A stretch of 64,000 bases of DNA from Halichoerus grypus (GCF_964656455.1 NC_135726.1:29293930-29357929); one strand, 5' to 3'. Numbered from the stretch's first letter, positions 11,519-24,300 are shown. Translations and numbers: made by a program. The notes: a model not told the origin generated them from the letters alone.

Positions 11519-11728
11519 GGGGCACCTGGGCGGCTCAGTCATTAAGCGTCTGCCTTTGGCTCAGGTCATGATCTCAGGGTCCTGGGATTGAGCCCCACAT
11601 CGCACTCCCTGCTCAGCAGAGAGCCTGCTTCTCCCTCTGCCTCTGCTGCTCCCCCCTGCTTATGCTCTCTCTGTGTCTGTCTCTCTCTGTCAAATAAATA
11701 AATAAAATCTTAAAAAAAAAAAAAAAAA
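11519..11728 (+). mobile_element. SINEC SINE with target-site duplication
   Basis: A full-length element ending in A16, flanked by the identical 12-bp copies ttcttaattttc at 11507-11518 and 11729-11740. Confidence 0.96.
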
Positions 11729-11740
11729 TTCTTAATTTTC

Positions 11741-12640
11741 ATGACATATCTTACATTTGCCAGGAGATTCTTTTTGATGACCCTGAATTTTCAAAATGTT
11801 TCAATATTAACTTCTGGTTCTAATTTAAATCTCATTTGGAATGCTGCTGAATGCTCTATGAACTTATGATTTTAACACAAGAAATACAAATAATAAGAAC
11901 TGGCTAATTTGGTCACTATCTCAAAAAAAAAAAAAAATCTGAGAGAAAACCCTCCCTCCTAAATGCCCACTCTAATTATTTATCAAGTAATTAGACTAGT
12001 GCCTGGCACCTAAAAGCACCATGTAGTGTTTCTTTAAAGAGAACTACAAGTAACTGTGGAAAAGAGCTGAACGTTAAATAATTGAATATTAATTCATTCT
12101 GGCAAACAAGTAAGTTCCCTTTCCATTTGGACAGGTACATGTAAAACAGCAGATATCACACAAGAATTTGGAACAGCTGTTGGCAGATTTTCAAATATGT
12201 CAGAATTTTTTGTTGTTGAATCCCATTAAAGTTTTGCCAAGGAGTATAGAGTCATGCAGCTGTATTAATAGTTGTCTGGTCCCCTAATATATCTCTTGAG
12301 ATCTACAGAAGGTTTCGTGATCTAAATGATGATTTTAATAAGCAGCTGGAAAGGTATTTTAGATATTTATAAATATAAACCACCAACATGCCAGGCCTTT
12401 ATCAATGGCCGAAACATGTGGAATGCTAGGTTCTCTGGAAAATAAGCTTTACCTTCCACCTACTTTAAACCATTATGTAAGAATTCTACTGCTTCTCCCC
12501 TCATATCAAGGGATGGTTCTGAGAGACTTTCACCATACAGACAGGACAGACATGTTGCTAAATGAGTAAGCTAGCACTTGTACAGGAGGTTCACCTGTAT
12601 GAAACCAGTGGAACTCCACCCTCAGTAGAGTGAAATTAAA
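11741..12640. other. Intron 2 sequence without a recognised element
   Basis: No repeat family or exon was recognised. It is AT-rich unique-looking intron sequence with an A14 run at about 11924-11937. Confidence 0.45.
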
Positions 12641-12658
12641 TTTAAAATCTTCAAGTGA

Positions 12659-12855
12659 GGGCGCCTGGGTGGCTCAGTTGTTAAGCCACTGCCTTCGGCT
12701 CAGGTCATGATCCCAGGGTCCTGGGATCGAGTCCCACATCGGGCTCCCGGCTCAGCGGGGAGCCTGCTTCTCCCTCTGACCCTCTCCCCCGCTCATGCTG
12801 TTTCTCTCTCTCTCAAATAAATAAATAAATAAAATCTTTAAAAAAAAAAATCAAC
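12659..12855 (+). mobile_element. SINEC SINE with 18-bp target-site duplication
   Basis: Flanked by identical tttaaaatcttcaagtga copies at 12641-12658 and 12856-12873. The perfect duplication and low divergence suggest a recent insertion. Confidence 0.97.
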
Positions 12856-12873
12856 TTTAAAATCTTCAAGTGA

Positions 12874-13254
12874 CTTGGGAAATGTACTTCATTTAAAAAG
12901 TGTTGCGATGTCAAGGGACTCTATTTCTCATCTGGCTGTTAATAGATTTTGCTGGTAACGCTTTGTATTTTGCACTCTATAGAAGTGTATACATTATCAG
13001 TCATAACATTTTCTATATAATTTTCACTGTAACATGCTTAAGGCTTGGTAGCCATCCCAAGACAAATGGGCTGGACACATCTGGCCCAACCGGCCAGCCT
13101 CCTGCTGCGCTGAGCTGTCTCCCAAAGGAGGCTCTCTTCTGAGGTCACTGCATTGGCCCTGCTACAGCTATCACAACTGAGTCTTGGGATAACATGTGGT
13201 TTGCTACAAAGTGACCCTGAGATGTTTGTTCATTCATTCACTCACTCAACAGTT
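12874..13254. other. Intron 2 sequence without a clear element
   Basis: An 80-codon open frame lies at 12900-13142, but it has no recognisable domain and no splice context. I see nothing I can support here. Confidence 0.4.
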
Positions 13255-13392
13255 CTTTTTTTTTTTTTTTTTAAGTGGGCTCCATACCCAGCCTGGAGCC
13301 CAACGTGGGGCCTGAACTCATGACCCTGAGATCTAGACCCAAGCTGAAATCAAGGGTCGGACACTTAACTGACTGAGCCACCCAGGTGCCCC
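13255..13392 (-). mobile_element. SINEC-family SINE, truncated, minus orientation
   Basis: Poly-T, then the reversed body, then 'ctgactgagccacccaggtg' and 'cccc'. It is shorter than full length and lacks most of the CT-rich part. Confidence 0.9.
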
Positions 13393-13579
13393 AATTCAGT
13401 GATTCATTTTTTGTTTATTTAAAATTTACTGAATATCTGCTCTCTATCAGATACGGTATAAAGTGTTATAAATATAATGATATAAACAAGATAGCTCCTG
13501 TTTCACAGTGTCTCATAGTTTAAGAGTATAGATAAAAATAAAAACCAGTAGCTAAAGAAAGACTTATCACAAGGGAAGT

Positions 13580-15139
13580 ATGAAAATACTCCATGGGAGC
13601 AGGGAATAAAGAAGCAGGAAGGGAATCTGGAAAATTCTCACTCATTGAACACGCATTTATTGAGCACATACTATTTGCAAAGCATGAGGTGCTGGAAACA
13701 GGAAGAGAACGAAACTTTGATCTGCTCTCCAGGAGCTCATATTTATAATTAGATGGTATATAAATATATAGGATATGTGGCTCATAATATACATAGTATT
13801 TTATGAATTTATTATTGACTTACTTATTTAGTAAAATATATAGTCTTTAGATTGTGATGAGTGCTATGGAATAAAAGAAATCCAAGGTAAGTAGGATGAG
13901 AATGCTAGCAGTGAATGTTCCTGTCTCACACAGGCTGGTCAGAGAGGGCCTTTGATAAGGTGACATCTGAGCAGAGGAATGCAAGAAATGAGGATACAAC
14001 CCCACGGGTACCTGGGGGGGAGGAAAGTCCCAGGCTAAGGGAACATTAAGCGCAAAGGCCTTGGGGGCAGCAGTGTGCTTGGCTGATGCTCAGAGCAAGA
14101 ATGCCAGAGTGGCAAGAGAAGGGGCGGCAGAAGCAAGGAGCAAGCTGGGAGAGGCAGTCGGGAACCAGCTCTTCTTGCGCTTTGTGGGTAAATGTACGTC
14201 CTGGGCTCTTACTCTGAACACGATGGGAAGCTGAGCAAGAAAGTGTAACGTGCTGACTGAGGTTTCAGAAAGAGCATGTCAAATGCGCCAGAGGTGGTGG
14301 GAGGGAGCTGGATTTGTAATACATTCTGAAAGTCAAACACATGGCATTTCCCGGGATCTTCACAGAAGAGGTCCTATTTCAGGGCACCTGGGTGGCTCAG
14401 TCGGTTAAGCGTCTGCCTTCGGCTCAGGTCATGATCCCAGGGTCCTGGGATCGAGTCCCAAATCAGGCTCGGCAGAGAGCCTGTTTCTCCCTCTCCCCCT
14501 GCTCTTCTCTCTCTCTGTCAAATAAATAAATAAAATCTTTTTAGAAAAAAAAAAAGGAGAGGTCCTATTTCAGCAAGGTCTTCAAGGGTGAGTAGATGCT
14601 CGCCAGACAGAGAAGCACTCAACACCCCGGGGAATAACAGGCACAACAGGGAAGGATGAAAGGTCACAGCGGAGCCAGGGTGTAGCAAGAGACTCTGCAT
14701 GACGGAGTCTATGGCTGGACTCCATGTTAGGCAACGGGTAGAGATGAGACAGAGAGGTAATCTGGGGTCATACGGTCAGTGGCCTTAGAGGACACGTTGA
14801 GGAGGGTGAACTCTACCTTACAGGTAAGAGAGACTGAACAAAATTTAGAAAGCAAGGAGTGACAAGTCAGACCTATTGAGAGGAACACAATATTGATGGT
14901 ACTGGAGAGGGCACAAGGAACACCAGGTAGGAGAACAGGAAAACTGTGCTGGTCTGAGATGATAAATGAGGGCCTGAATGAAAAGAAGAAACACCCTGAG
15001 GGGTTAGGAAGAGGGAGACCTGCCAGGGCCCAGCACCTGAATGAGGGACTGAAGCAATGGGTAGAAGGGGAGGACAGCACGATTTCTGATTTGGTGAACA
15101 GCACCAGGAGGGTGGCCACTAGAGAAGAGAATAAACAGC
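13580..15139 (-). mobile_element. L2 LINE fragment, minus orientation
   Basis: Reversed L2 3' end ('cgcatttattgagcacatac', 'gatctgctctccaggagctc') followed by upstream L2 sequence ('aaggtgacatctgagcagag', 'aaaggccttgggggcagcag'), continuing to about 15139. Interrupted by a SINEC at 14383-14557. The sequence continues after a plus-oriented L2 piece, at 15745-15905. Confidence 0.7.
14383..14557 (+). mobile_element. SINEC SINE with target-site duplication, internally shortened
   Basis: Flanked by identical 16-bp copies agaggtcctatttcag at 14367-14382 and 14558-14573. About 30 bp of the CT-rich body is missing relative to the other copies. Confidence 0.96.
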
Positions 15140-15744
15140 AGGTTCCCTGTAAAACGGATCCTTACCAAAATGTGACTCAGAGCTTGTCACACTTGCACTC
15201 CGAACCCTCTCACAGCTTCTCGTGTCATTCAGAGTCACCGCCGACATGCCGGGTACAGCCGGCAAGTTCCCATATCAGGCCATGGCTCTCTGATCTCATC
15301 CCTTCTGTTCTCAACTCTCTCACTTCGCACCAGGTGTATTGGCCTCACGTGCTTCTCCTCAGATACACCTCAGGGGCCCTGCTCTTCCCTATGTCCAGAA
15401 CATTCTTCCTACAAGTATCTACATAGCTTGCTCCCACACCTCCATAAGGGGTTGGTTCAAACGTCACTATGAGAAGGTCTTCCACGACCACCCTAAGTTG
15501 CAGTCCCCCATCCTATGGTGCCCTCTGACCTACTTCATCTTCATACCTGTTTGCCCTTCCAACATTCATTTTCTGGCTTTCTTTTTATTTCTGCTCCCTC
15601 CCCCCGTCCCACCTCATAAGAAAATAAACTCAAAGAAGGAGGGATCTTCTCTTGGTTTTCACTACTAATGCCTAGAACATTACCTGCACAGGGCGGGGGA
15701 GCTAAGTATCCATGTTCAGTGAAGTCAGTAATGAATGAATATGG
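15140..15744 (+). mobile_element. L2 LINE 3' fragment, plus orientation
   Basis: L2 3' order: 'cttctcctcagatacacctc', 'ccagaacattcttcctacaa', 'acttcatcttcatacctgtt', 'actactaatgcctagaacat', and the end 'agtaatgaatgaatatgg'. It separates two minus-oriented L2 pieces. Confidence 0.7.
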
Positions 15745-15905
15745 ATTGTGTTGGGTTAGATGCCCCTGCAAGACTTCCAGGCAGAGCCCCCCAGCAGGTA
15801 GTTGGAACTGGAGCCCTGGAGGTCACAGAGGAGGGCAGGGATCGAGAGAGAGGTGTAGGATCGTGGGGATGAAAGCAGAGCAATACCAGAAGCACCAAGA
15901 GTTAC
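15745..15905 (-). mobile_element. L2 LINE fragment, minus orientation (probable continuation)
   Basis: 'ggttagatgcccctgcaaga', 'ggtagttggaactggagccc' and 'aggatcgtggggatgaaagc' resemble reversed internal L2. It is likely the same element as 13580-15139, split by the plus-oriented L2. Confidence 0.5.
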
Positions 15906-15909
15906 AGTA

Positions 15910-16115
15910 GGATGATGCTCAGGGTCAGATCCAGGAGTCAGACCACCTGGGCTCAAATCCGGGTCTTGACACTTCTTGTTTCTTAAAAGCCTTGAACAAA
16001 ATTTTAAACCCCTCTGTGCCTCAGTTTTCTCATCTCTAAAATGGGATTTTAAAAAACCTCCTGCCTCAGAGGGCTGTGGTAAGATGTAAATGAGCAACTA
16101 CACGTAAAGCAAGGA
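15910..16115 (+). repeat. MIR SINE
   Basis: 'acctgggctcaaatccgggt', 'cctctgtgcctcagttttct', 'catctctaaaatgggatttt' and 'gtaagatgtaaatgagcaac' in MIR order. Confidence 0.85.
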
Positions 16116-16414
16116 GATGAGCAAGCAGAGTGGAAAGTACACAGTAATGGAAAGCAAGGGGGCGTACTGAGGAGAGAGGTATTTTCTCTGGACACGAAAG
16201 GTAGCACTCAGAGATCTGGAAGCCAGGGTTTGTTCTGGACTATGTAGTTCCTCATTTCCTTGTGCTCTCTGGTGAACCTACAGAAGTTCTCTCCACTTTT
16301 CTACTTCGGATTTGTTGTTGTTTTATTTCTTTTCTCTATGGTCTTATCAGATGAAACCAAAAAACATCTCTGAAGGTGTTTTGAATTTGAGTACAGTATT
16401 CTGGGAGGCGCACA

Positions 16415-16540
16415 ACAGAGCAGAAAGAGCAGGGGCCTTCGGAGTCAGATAAATGTGGGCTTGGACCACCTCTGCCGCTCAGATATGGAGCTTAGTGTGG
16501 ATCTAAAGAGAAATTTCTAGAAGAGGAGATAATACCTACC
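16415..16540 (+). repeat. MIR SINE fragment, weak
   Basis: 'aggggccttcggagtcagat' followed by 'gcttggaccacctctgccgc' resembles the MIR 5' half. The rest is eroded. Confidence 0.5.
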
Positions 16541-16549
16541 TCAAACACT

Positions 16550-17384
16550 GCAAGCTTGAAGAGCAGTGAATGCACATTTGTGGCATAAATGCACGAAGGA
16601 GTTGTGAGGACTGAACAGCACACTGTAAGGGTAAACACACATACCCAACAGGGAAGCTGCAAAAAGTCTTGCTTTTGTGACTAGCAGCTGGACTGGCATT
16701 CCTGTGGCCAGGGCCTGTTGAAAGGACCCCACGTTGGGTCTGAACTTTCTATTTATTCATGTCATTAAAAAAGTATTTTCCCTTCATCTTTTAAGAGAAT
16801 AGATTTCCTTTACTAAGGTAAGGGTATGTTGAAGCACTAACCCTTATTATAAGGTGCACTTAAGGTGATTAGATATTGGTATCAGACTTGTTGTGGGTCT
16901 TGGAAAGATAAAAGAGCAGCCTTGATAGTTGTTGTTTGCCTTTGAGTTTCCTTTCATCCCCCGGTGTAGGGCTGGCTCTGAGCACAGCGGCTGATAACCT
17001 CTGTGTTTAATTCTTCATGTACTACTACTATTTGCACCATACCAAAGCCGAAAGGCTCAGAAGCTGCTTTAGAACAGTGTGTGTAATCATGTACCAGATG
17101 GCTTCTATCTATAAAAACAGCAATAAGGATTTAAGAACTGATCGTATTTTGTGGGTTTAAGGGTCCTTTGGATTTTTTTTTTTTTCTGATTACCAAAGAA
17201 TACATGTTAATTTAAGACAATTTGGAAAACTAGAAAACCCTACCATGCTGGCATATGATATTTCTGTATATACCCTGCAAACCTTTCCCGATGCTACCTC
17301 CCTGGGGAGAAGTGTATGTGTATAAAAACAAAATTAAAAGCATACTAAACATTACTATATAACTTGCTTTTAAAATTAACTAAT
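16550..17384. other. Intron 2 sequence without a recognised element
   Basis: No supported gene or repeat. A T13 run lies at about 17174-17186. Confidence 0.4.
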
Positions 17385-18180
17385 GCATGCATTGATTCAC
17401 TCATCCATCCAAGCAAATTAATTAAATACCTACTAGGTGCCAGGTGCCATACAAAGTACAGAGGATGGGGGAGACAAGCATAAAAATAAAATCATGGAGA
17501 TAATGAAGGTACATATAAAGTACTACGGGTGCACACAAGAGGGAGCAGAGACAAGCCTCTGCAGTGCAGAGGTGTCAGGGAGCATCCTACAAGAGATGAC
17601 ACATTGGCTAACAGGTAACAGGAGTTCACCAAGGAAAGGGAGGAGGCAGGGCAGCAGAGGATGTAGCAAGAAGGCCCAAAACATGAGATTGTCTGGCTAG
17701 TCTGAGGTCCTGCCGAAGTCCAGTGCAAGTAACAAGATGAAAGAGTTGGAGAGATAAGACTAGAAAGGCAAGAGCCAGGCAATGAGCAGCCACTGCCAGG
17801 TTTGAAGCAGGGGGCTGACATGCTCAGATTTATGTCTTGCTTAGAAAATGTGCCATAGCTCTAAGGATTAAGAAAGAGGGACAAAGAGGAGAAACTAGAG
17901 CAATCCATAAAAGGACTGATCCGGTGAAAGACAGTGAAGATCTAATGAGAATGGAGATGACAGATAACATCCTGGAACTGAGAGTGAACTAGAAGTCAAG
18001 GGACCTGGATGCTAGATGCGTAAACATCTTCTTTCCTGTCTCCCTTCAGCAGTTACTGAGAATCAGCCATATACATTTGCATGGGAGGTCCCAGAGAAAC
18101 AAAGATGAGGGAGCCCCATTCTTATCGCCAAGAGCCTACATTCTGGTAGGGAAGAACAGATGAACATGTATTATTAGTGC
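17385..18180 (-). mobile_element. L2 LINE fragment, minus orientation
   Basis: Reversed L2 3' end ('taaatacctactaggtgcca'), then 'gggggctgacatgctcagat' and internal L2-like sequence up to the LTR at 18180. The left end shows the reversed target-like 'ttgattcactcatccatcca'. Confidence 0.7.
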
Positions 18181-18946
18181 CTGCCCAAAATGCCTTCCCC
18201 TCCTTCTCTGGGAATAGGACTCCAATTTTCCTGTGGGGAAACCATCCATCTCCAGCTCACAGTCCATGCAGTTGGAGTGGAAATGGTCATATTTGAACCC
18301 AACTCCACGAGTGGGTGCATGAACGAGGCTGGGCAAACGGGAGCATCTCACGCCCCTGAACGCAATGACTGGTTCAGGAATAGGCACAGGACTCAAACCA
18401 GGCCAACAAGATCACTCCCAGGGAAATCAGATGGAACCAGAAAAAAAGAAATGGCTACCTTCTTCTAAAATCCCACGTGCTTAAGACCACATTCCCCTTG
18501 GGCTGTCAGACTCCTCTCATGTACGTTAGCAGGTCAGAGCCTAGCCAGCACGAAGTCACACAGAGGAGAGCCAAACCACGACACAGAGAAAAGCAGGGAT
18601 CAGATGACACCTTTTGAGAAGTTGGATTCAGCCATGTACTCCTAGACATCTAAGTTAAGAAAAGTCAATAAATTCCTTTTTTGGGCACCTGGGCAGCTCA
18701 GTTGTTAAGCGTCTGCCTTCGGCTCAGGTCATGATCCCAGGGTCCTGGGATCGAGTCCCACATCAGGCTCCCTCCTCAGCGGGAAGCCTGCTTCTCCCTC
18801 TCCCACTCCCCCTGCTTGTGTTCCTGCTCTCGCTATCTCTGTCTCTGTCAAATAAATAAAAAATCTTAAAATAAAATAAAATAAATTCCTCTTTTGCTAC
18901 AGTGAGTCTGTTGGGGTTTTTATCACTTATAATTGAAAGAGTACTA
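18180..18946 (+). mobile_element. Ancient LTR, MaLR (MLT1-like), split by a SINEC
   Basis: 'actcaaaccaggccaacaag', 'ccatgtactcctagacatct', 'gtcaataaattccttttttg' and, after the SINE, 'ttttatcacttataattgaa' with 'agagtactaac' follow the usual order of the 3' half of MLT1-type LTRs. L2 sequence flanks it on both sides, so it looks like an insertion into that L2. There is no internal coding region. Confidence 0.55.
18684..18889 (+). mobile_element. SINEC SINE with target-site duplication
   Basis: Full-length element ending in (AAAAT)n, flanked by near-identical aataaattcct-containing copies at 18668-18683 and about 18890-18904. It is inserted in the LTR. Confidence 0.94.
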
Positions 18947-18949
18947 ACT

Positions 18950-19335
18950 ACTTCAGGGAAAGAGACATGGAATCCCATAACCGCAATACAATGTGATAGG
19001 CATGATGGAGGTACTTAGAAGGTACAAGTAGCACAGAACACAGTGTGCTCAAGTCTACTTTTAGGTAAAGTAAATCAAGGAAACTTTCACAAAGAAGGGG
19101 ATGTTTAAGTGAAGTCTTGAAGAATTAGCCATCTGGCAACAAGGTAAGAGGCAAAAGGATATTCTATGCAGAAGAACCAGAAGGAGCAGAGGCAAGGAAG
19201 TAGAAGAAAGCATGGAATGTTTGGGGATGAAGAAAGCAGTTCACTGTGCCAAAGCCCTAGGTTCACAGCAGGAAGCAGATCGTGAAGGAACTGGGATGTT
19301 CTGTGGGTGATGAGGAGTCACTGATGACCAAATCA
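18950..19335 (-). mobile_element. L2 LINE fragment, minus orientation (continuation of 17385-18180)
   Basis: Reversed L2: 'gaagtcttgaagaattagcc', 'aaggatattctatgcagaag', 'agcatggaatgtttggggat'. It ends about 100 bp before FTO exon 2. Confidence 0.65.
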
Positions 19336-19398
19336 GACCATTTCACTTCTCATTTAACCTCTCCAGACCACAGCTGCTTCTTAGATCAGAACAAATCA

Positions 19399-19554
<156 letters not shown>

Positions 19555-20304
19555 TCAGAATATAAGACAATCCCTTATTTTTCCAGTAAGACAATACCAA
19601 GAAAAACTTGGCCAACCTGAATATAGAAACTTTTAGAGATAGAAATTAGCCAAACGCCTATTATAAAATGTATTAATTTAATTACATACATTTAAATTAC
19701 ACATTGCATAAAGCATTAATTTAGAAATAATGATTTTATTCACTTTCATATTCCATGAAACAATTTGATTCACCAATCTTGACATGTTTCTTTAACACCA
19801 TGGTCTTTTTCATCACTAAACTCACCTTTTGAGATCCCTATACAATTTTCCAGAGCAAACCTTCCTGTCTGTATAATGTGTTTGAGACACAGCAGCTTCT
19901 GAATCCTTCTATCACACAAACACTAGAAATAGCAAATCAAACCACAGTACCATTTACAGAATGTCAGGATATTTGGAAGATTTATTCATCCTATAAACAT
20001 TTATTTGATACAGTATCCACTTACGTATTACTTTTTTTTAAAGTGATCTTTCATTTCTAGAATAAGTACTAAATCCATGTTAAGCATCTTCGCTTCTTTT
20101 CCAATTTTATGAAGAAACATTTTAAAGCATCCACAGCTAGCACTGAGGCCATTTCTGTCTTCCCAAACAGTACCACGCTGTTCAAACAAAGTAACTAAGA
20201 GAGGACCCCATATTATAGGGTATTTCATAAAGAATTGAATATATATAAGGTGATGTCCTCCTTCTGAAGGATTTTTTTTTTCCAAAGAATACCTAACATA
20301 TATG

Positions 20305-20330
20305 GTGTGTGTGTGTGTGTGTGTGTGTGT
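20305..20330. repeat. (GT)13 microsatellite
   Basis: Thirteen GT units followed by acgcgtgcac; a second short TG/TA stretch lies at about 20382-20402. Confidence 0.95.
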
Positions 20331-21336
20331 ACGCGTGCACGACAGAGAGAAAGAGACCACATGGCATACAAATGGCATTATATGTGTGTGTATATACACA
20401 TACACTCACATAGGAATTATCTATATACTACAGAAAATTTCTCAAAGAAAAAAAAAAACAGAAAAGGCAGAAACAACTGATTTTCAAATAAAACTATAAT
20501 AAGATGCATATTCAGGCTGTTATCAGCACCTTTGTAGGAATTACAAAATGGTACGCCTTGCTCTGGGTCATTGCAGCCCTAGTCCATGGCGCATGGCTTG
20601 ATGAACACAAACTGGAATTTAGCCCCCACCTGCTCCAATGGACACTGTCTTTATGCAGTCAACAACCTGCTCAACCAGACACAGCAACCCTATCACCCTT
20701 CCCTACCCTTTCTTTCACAGACCCATCAGAGTAGTCCAGAGAAAACACCTTTTGGGCAGAACTTAAATCTTTCTGTATCTTTCTGCAAATTATCCAAGGT
20801 AAATAAAGAAAAAAGGAATAGAAATATAGCAACCAGTTGATCTTACAGAGGCAAAACACTCAAGTTTACTCAGACAAAATTCTGGTCTATTTATTTAATG
20901 AAAGCTTTCTGCTTGGACTCAAGGAATGGTAAGACTGGCTTACCAGTTAAACTATGAACAATTTACCTTTATGAAGAACCTAGAATACTAACACAAACCA
21001 TTAGTTTAGATAAATCATCGGTTAAGTGGCTTATCTGTTTTCAACATTAGCTATTACTTGGGGAATAGAAAGAACTAATGATATTTCCGTGCATATACTT
21101 ACACATTTATGCACTTCATCACAAATTTAATAAAAATCTATACCGCAATTGTCACTTTGACCTCAGGAAAGCTCGTATTTTCCTATGACTCTTTTGCCAG
21201 GCCTTTTTATAGACAGAATACTTAAATGCCCCCAGACAAAATTTAACCCATTATTAAAATCCTTGAATAATTCAAACGCACATGAAAATTCAAACCTTGA
21301 AATGGCTCCACCTTATAAATACCACCTTAAAATAAA

Positions 21337-21366
21337 TACATACATACATACATACATACATACATA
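21337..21366. repeat. (TACA)n microsatellite
   Basis: About seven and a half TACA units. Confidence 0.95.
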
Positions 21367-22039
21367 CCACCTGAAGACCTCTTCAGGCAAGTCTATAAAG
21401 CTAATCTGTGTATAAGAAGGAGCACAAAGGTCAACACCTCTAAGGAATTAAATACTCTACCTTAATGAGATTAAACAGCAACAGACCTGTTCCATAGATC
21501 AACAGGCATCAATGGAGGCTGAAATTCTATTTATAATTAAAACTTAAACTACATCATTATAAAAACAACCTACTTCCCAGCTCAGCTGAAGTCCAGTGTA
21601 TCAGACAGGCATAAAACATTATAACTTGGAAGGCTGTATCAAAAGGATAAAATTCTACAGGAATGTTCCTACTACAGAGCAAGGAGAATATAAATGGTCT
21701 CTTTCCACTGGAAATTTTAATTTTGATACTGTGAACATCATTATATCTATATGGCAGGAAAGAATGTGGATCCAGAAATCACTCCAATTAAGACCATACA
21801 TCTGTAATCTGTTCTGTGTATCAACATTCACAGCCTACAATTTTACCAGTTAAGTAATGAGATCAATTATAAACAATAATATTTATGAACTTAAAAAGAA
21901 CTTTTGGTCATCTCTACCTTGGTGAAATCAATCAGGAATTAATATTAAACTGGTAGTTCATGAACTTCACGTATTTCTTAAGAATTAAAATTGCTTTATA
22001 AAAAGGCAAAGTCACTCTGAGCACAACTACAGAGAAAAA

Positions 22040-22660
22040 GTCCTCTCATGCTCAAGAGTGCAAATTAGTACAATACCAATGGGCAGTAATTGACAATTCC
22101 TACTTCTGAGTATTTTTTCTATGGATATACTTGCACCATGTTCAGAACATATGTACAAGTTTACCCACTGGATCACTATTTGTAGAACAAAAGCTTGGAA
22201 ACATACTAAACCCACTTAACTGTACACTTTAAAAGAATGAGTATTTTGGTATGTAATTTTTTTTAATGTAAATTTTATCTCAACTAAACAAAAGGATTAG
22301 AACAATCCAAGTGTCCATCCACAGAGAATGGTTAAATAAACCATGGCACAGCCACACAATGAGATACAATGCAACAGTAAACAAGAATGAGGAAGCTTCC
22401 CTGTTAGAGAAATATAGAGCTCTCCAGAATATCTTAGGAAGTAAAAGACAAGAGACAGAATATCTGCTTATATGTGCATACAGAAACATAAAGGATATGT
22501 GACAAACTATTAATGTGGTTAACCTATGAGGTAGAGGTGAGAAATGACTAGAAGGAGACATGGGTGAAACAAGGCTATTCAAAACATTCCAGGTGTACTG
22601 TTTTGATTTTTGAACTATGTAAACATATTGCCTATTCAACACATTACCTATTATTAACTC
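22040..22660 (+). mobile_element. L1 LINE 3' fragment (old L1M)
   Basis: 'tgacaattcctacttctgag', 'gtgtccatccacagagaatg', 'ggttaaataaaccatggcac' and 'gtgtactgttttgatttttg' are typical of L1 ORF2 end and 3' UTR. The order suggests two overlapping old L1 tails. Confidence 0.7.
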
Positions 22661-23900
22661 AAACATATTACCTACTAATTCTTAATGTAAAATTCAGTAT
22701 AAAAATGCAGACGCCATGATTCTTACTTTGTTTTAGAAAATGTATATTTTTGTGATATGCAATAAGGTATACTGGGGGAAACTACCATAGACCAACACAC
22801 TAAAGAGTGAAGGGGAAAAAAAAATACCCAGCTCTGACAACTTCTTTTGTGTCAAATGCCAACTAGTCGGTAAACACACAACATTAAAATGCACTCTGGA
22901 GTGGAGGTAGAAGGTGCCCGTGTTTGACTGTCAGATCTGCCTAACTGCTGCTCCTTGGCCTGATGTACAGATAAAATCCGCACAGCTGGACCCTACCTCA
23001 CACTGCTCAGCTCACACACTTCTTTGCTGTCACACTGGTGTCAAACATGTCAGGCTGCTCACAAATGCCGCACAGAAGCCAGAGAGTGCAAAACCCAAGC
23101 TTCCCCACCTGGTAGGAGGAGGACATGAAGACCCTTCCATGAGGACTACGCCCCTTTCCAGAGCTCTAGCAAGGAAAGAAAACATACACACGAGACCTTA
23201 AGAAAAAACACACTGCAACTCAAAACCATAAAGGTTTAAAGTTGGAGGTTGAACTTTAACCCTAAGCCTCTGACTCCTGTGAAAAGTTAAGCTCTATCTG
23301 AGCTTGCAAATCTTGTCAAAGAGAGACATGGTTGAGAATCGTACAGTTATTATATTAAAAAGATTAACCAGATTATGACTCATAATAGGAGGGGGTATCT
23401 CACCTATAAATAAAATGTATTTTCTTCAGTCTCATCAGATTATGCTGCTAACTACTCTTATTCTTTATCCATTTTTCATTTTCCACATAATTTTTCACCT
23501 ATGAATCGTATTTTGTCGGGTTTGATAAAAATTTAATTTTGTTCTCTGATTTTTTTCAACATATGACCACAAATAAAGGCTTATGAATGTTTAGTGTAAA
23601 AACAATCACCTGATCTTCTGAGGGTTTCAAATAGTAAGTGGGAAAATTGACCTAGTCCTTAAGCAGGGCGTTGAGTGAGTAAGTAAAACCTCCCTGAGGA
23701 AGACACATCAAAACATTAGCCACAAAGATGAGTAAAAAAAATAGCTAAGCCAAAAGAAGCCTAAATAAATATTTCATATACATGTATGCCATATTTGCTT
23801 TAAATGAAAGGGAAAAAAAAGTACTTCAACCACTTCAAGAAACTCAGTATTCACTTTCCTATGCTCGCTGAAAATAATGGCATGGTGAAAATAAACAGAA
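22661..23900. other. Intron 1 sequence without a recognised element
   Basis: No repeat or exon was recognised over 1.2 kb. A somewhat GC-richer patch lies at about 22900-23180. Confidence 0.45.
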
Positions 23901-23904
23901 TTTG

Positions 23905-24060
23905 GATGAGAGAGTAGAATTTGAGTCCAGACTCATCGCTTCCCACATGTGGTACACTCAAATAGACCTCTCCGGATTTCACTTTACTCGTCTGCAAAAC
24001 ACTGTTTCCTAGAGCGCTATGAGGATGAAATAAAATCACTTACATATATTAGTGCATTTT
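23905..24060 (+). repeat. MIR SINE fragment
   Basis: 'agaatttgagtccagactca', 'ttactcgtctgcaaaacact' and 'gctatgaggatgaaataaaa' follow MIR order. Confidence 0.65.
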
Positions 24061-24124
24061 ACAAATGATAACCCATGCAGATATTAAGGAAATCACATTC
24101 AAATAGGGGGTGGGGTCTGCATAA

Positions 24125-24300
24125 CAAAGCATGAATTAAGAAGCCAAAAGATAGTTCTAATGCCAGTTCTACCCATCTAGATAAACAATTTGGAATAGTC
24201 TCTTATCTCTATGGGAGGTGAATGAATGAACACATATAGAGATCTAGGAACAGGGTTTGGCACATAAAAAACCCTCAATACACTTTGGCAACCACTTACT
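24125..24300 (+). repeat. MIR SINE fragment
   Basis: 'atagttctaatgccagttct' and the tail 'aacagggtttggcacataaa' resemble MIR. Strongly diverged. Confidence 0.5.

Noticed and set aside
14893..15426. 177-codon plus-strand open frame
   Set aside because: It spans the junction between a minus-oriented and a plus-oriented L2, so it is chance read-through of repeat sequence.
22280..22666. 128-codon minus-strand open frame with hydrophobic stretches
   Set aside because: It is antisense to an L1 3' end; A/T-rich L1 sequence read backwards gives apparent membrane-like segments.
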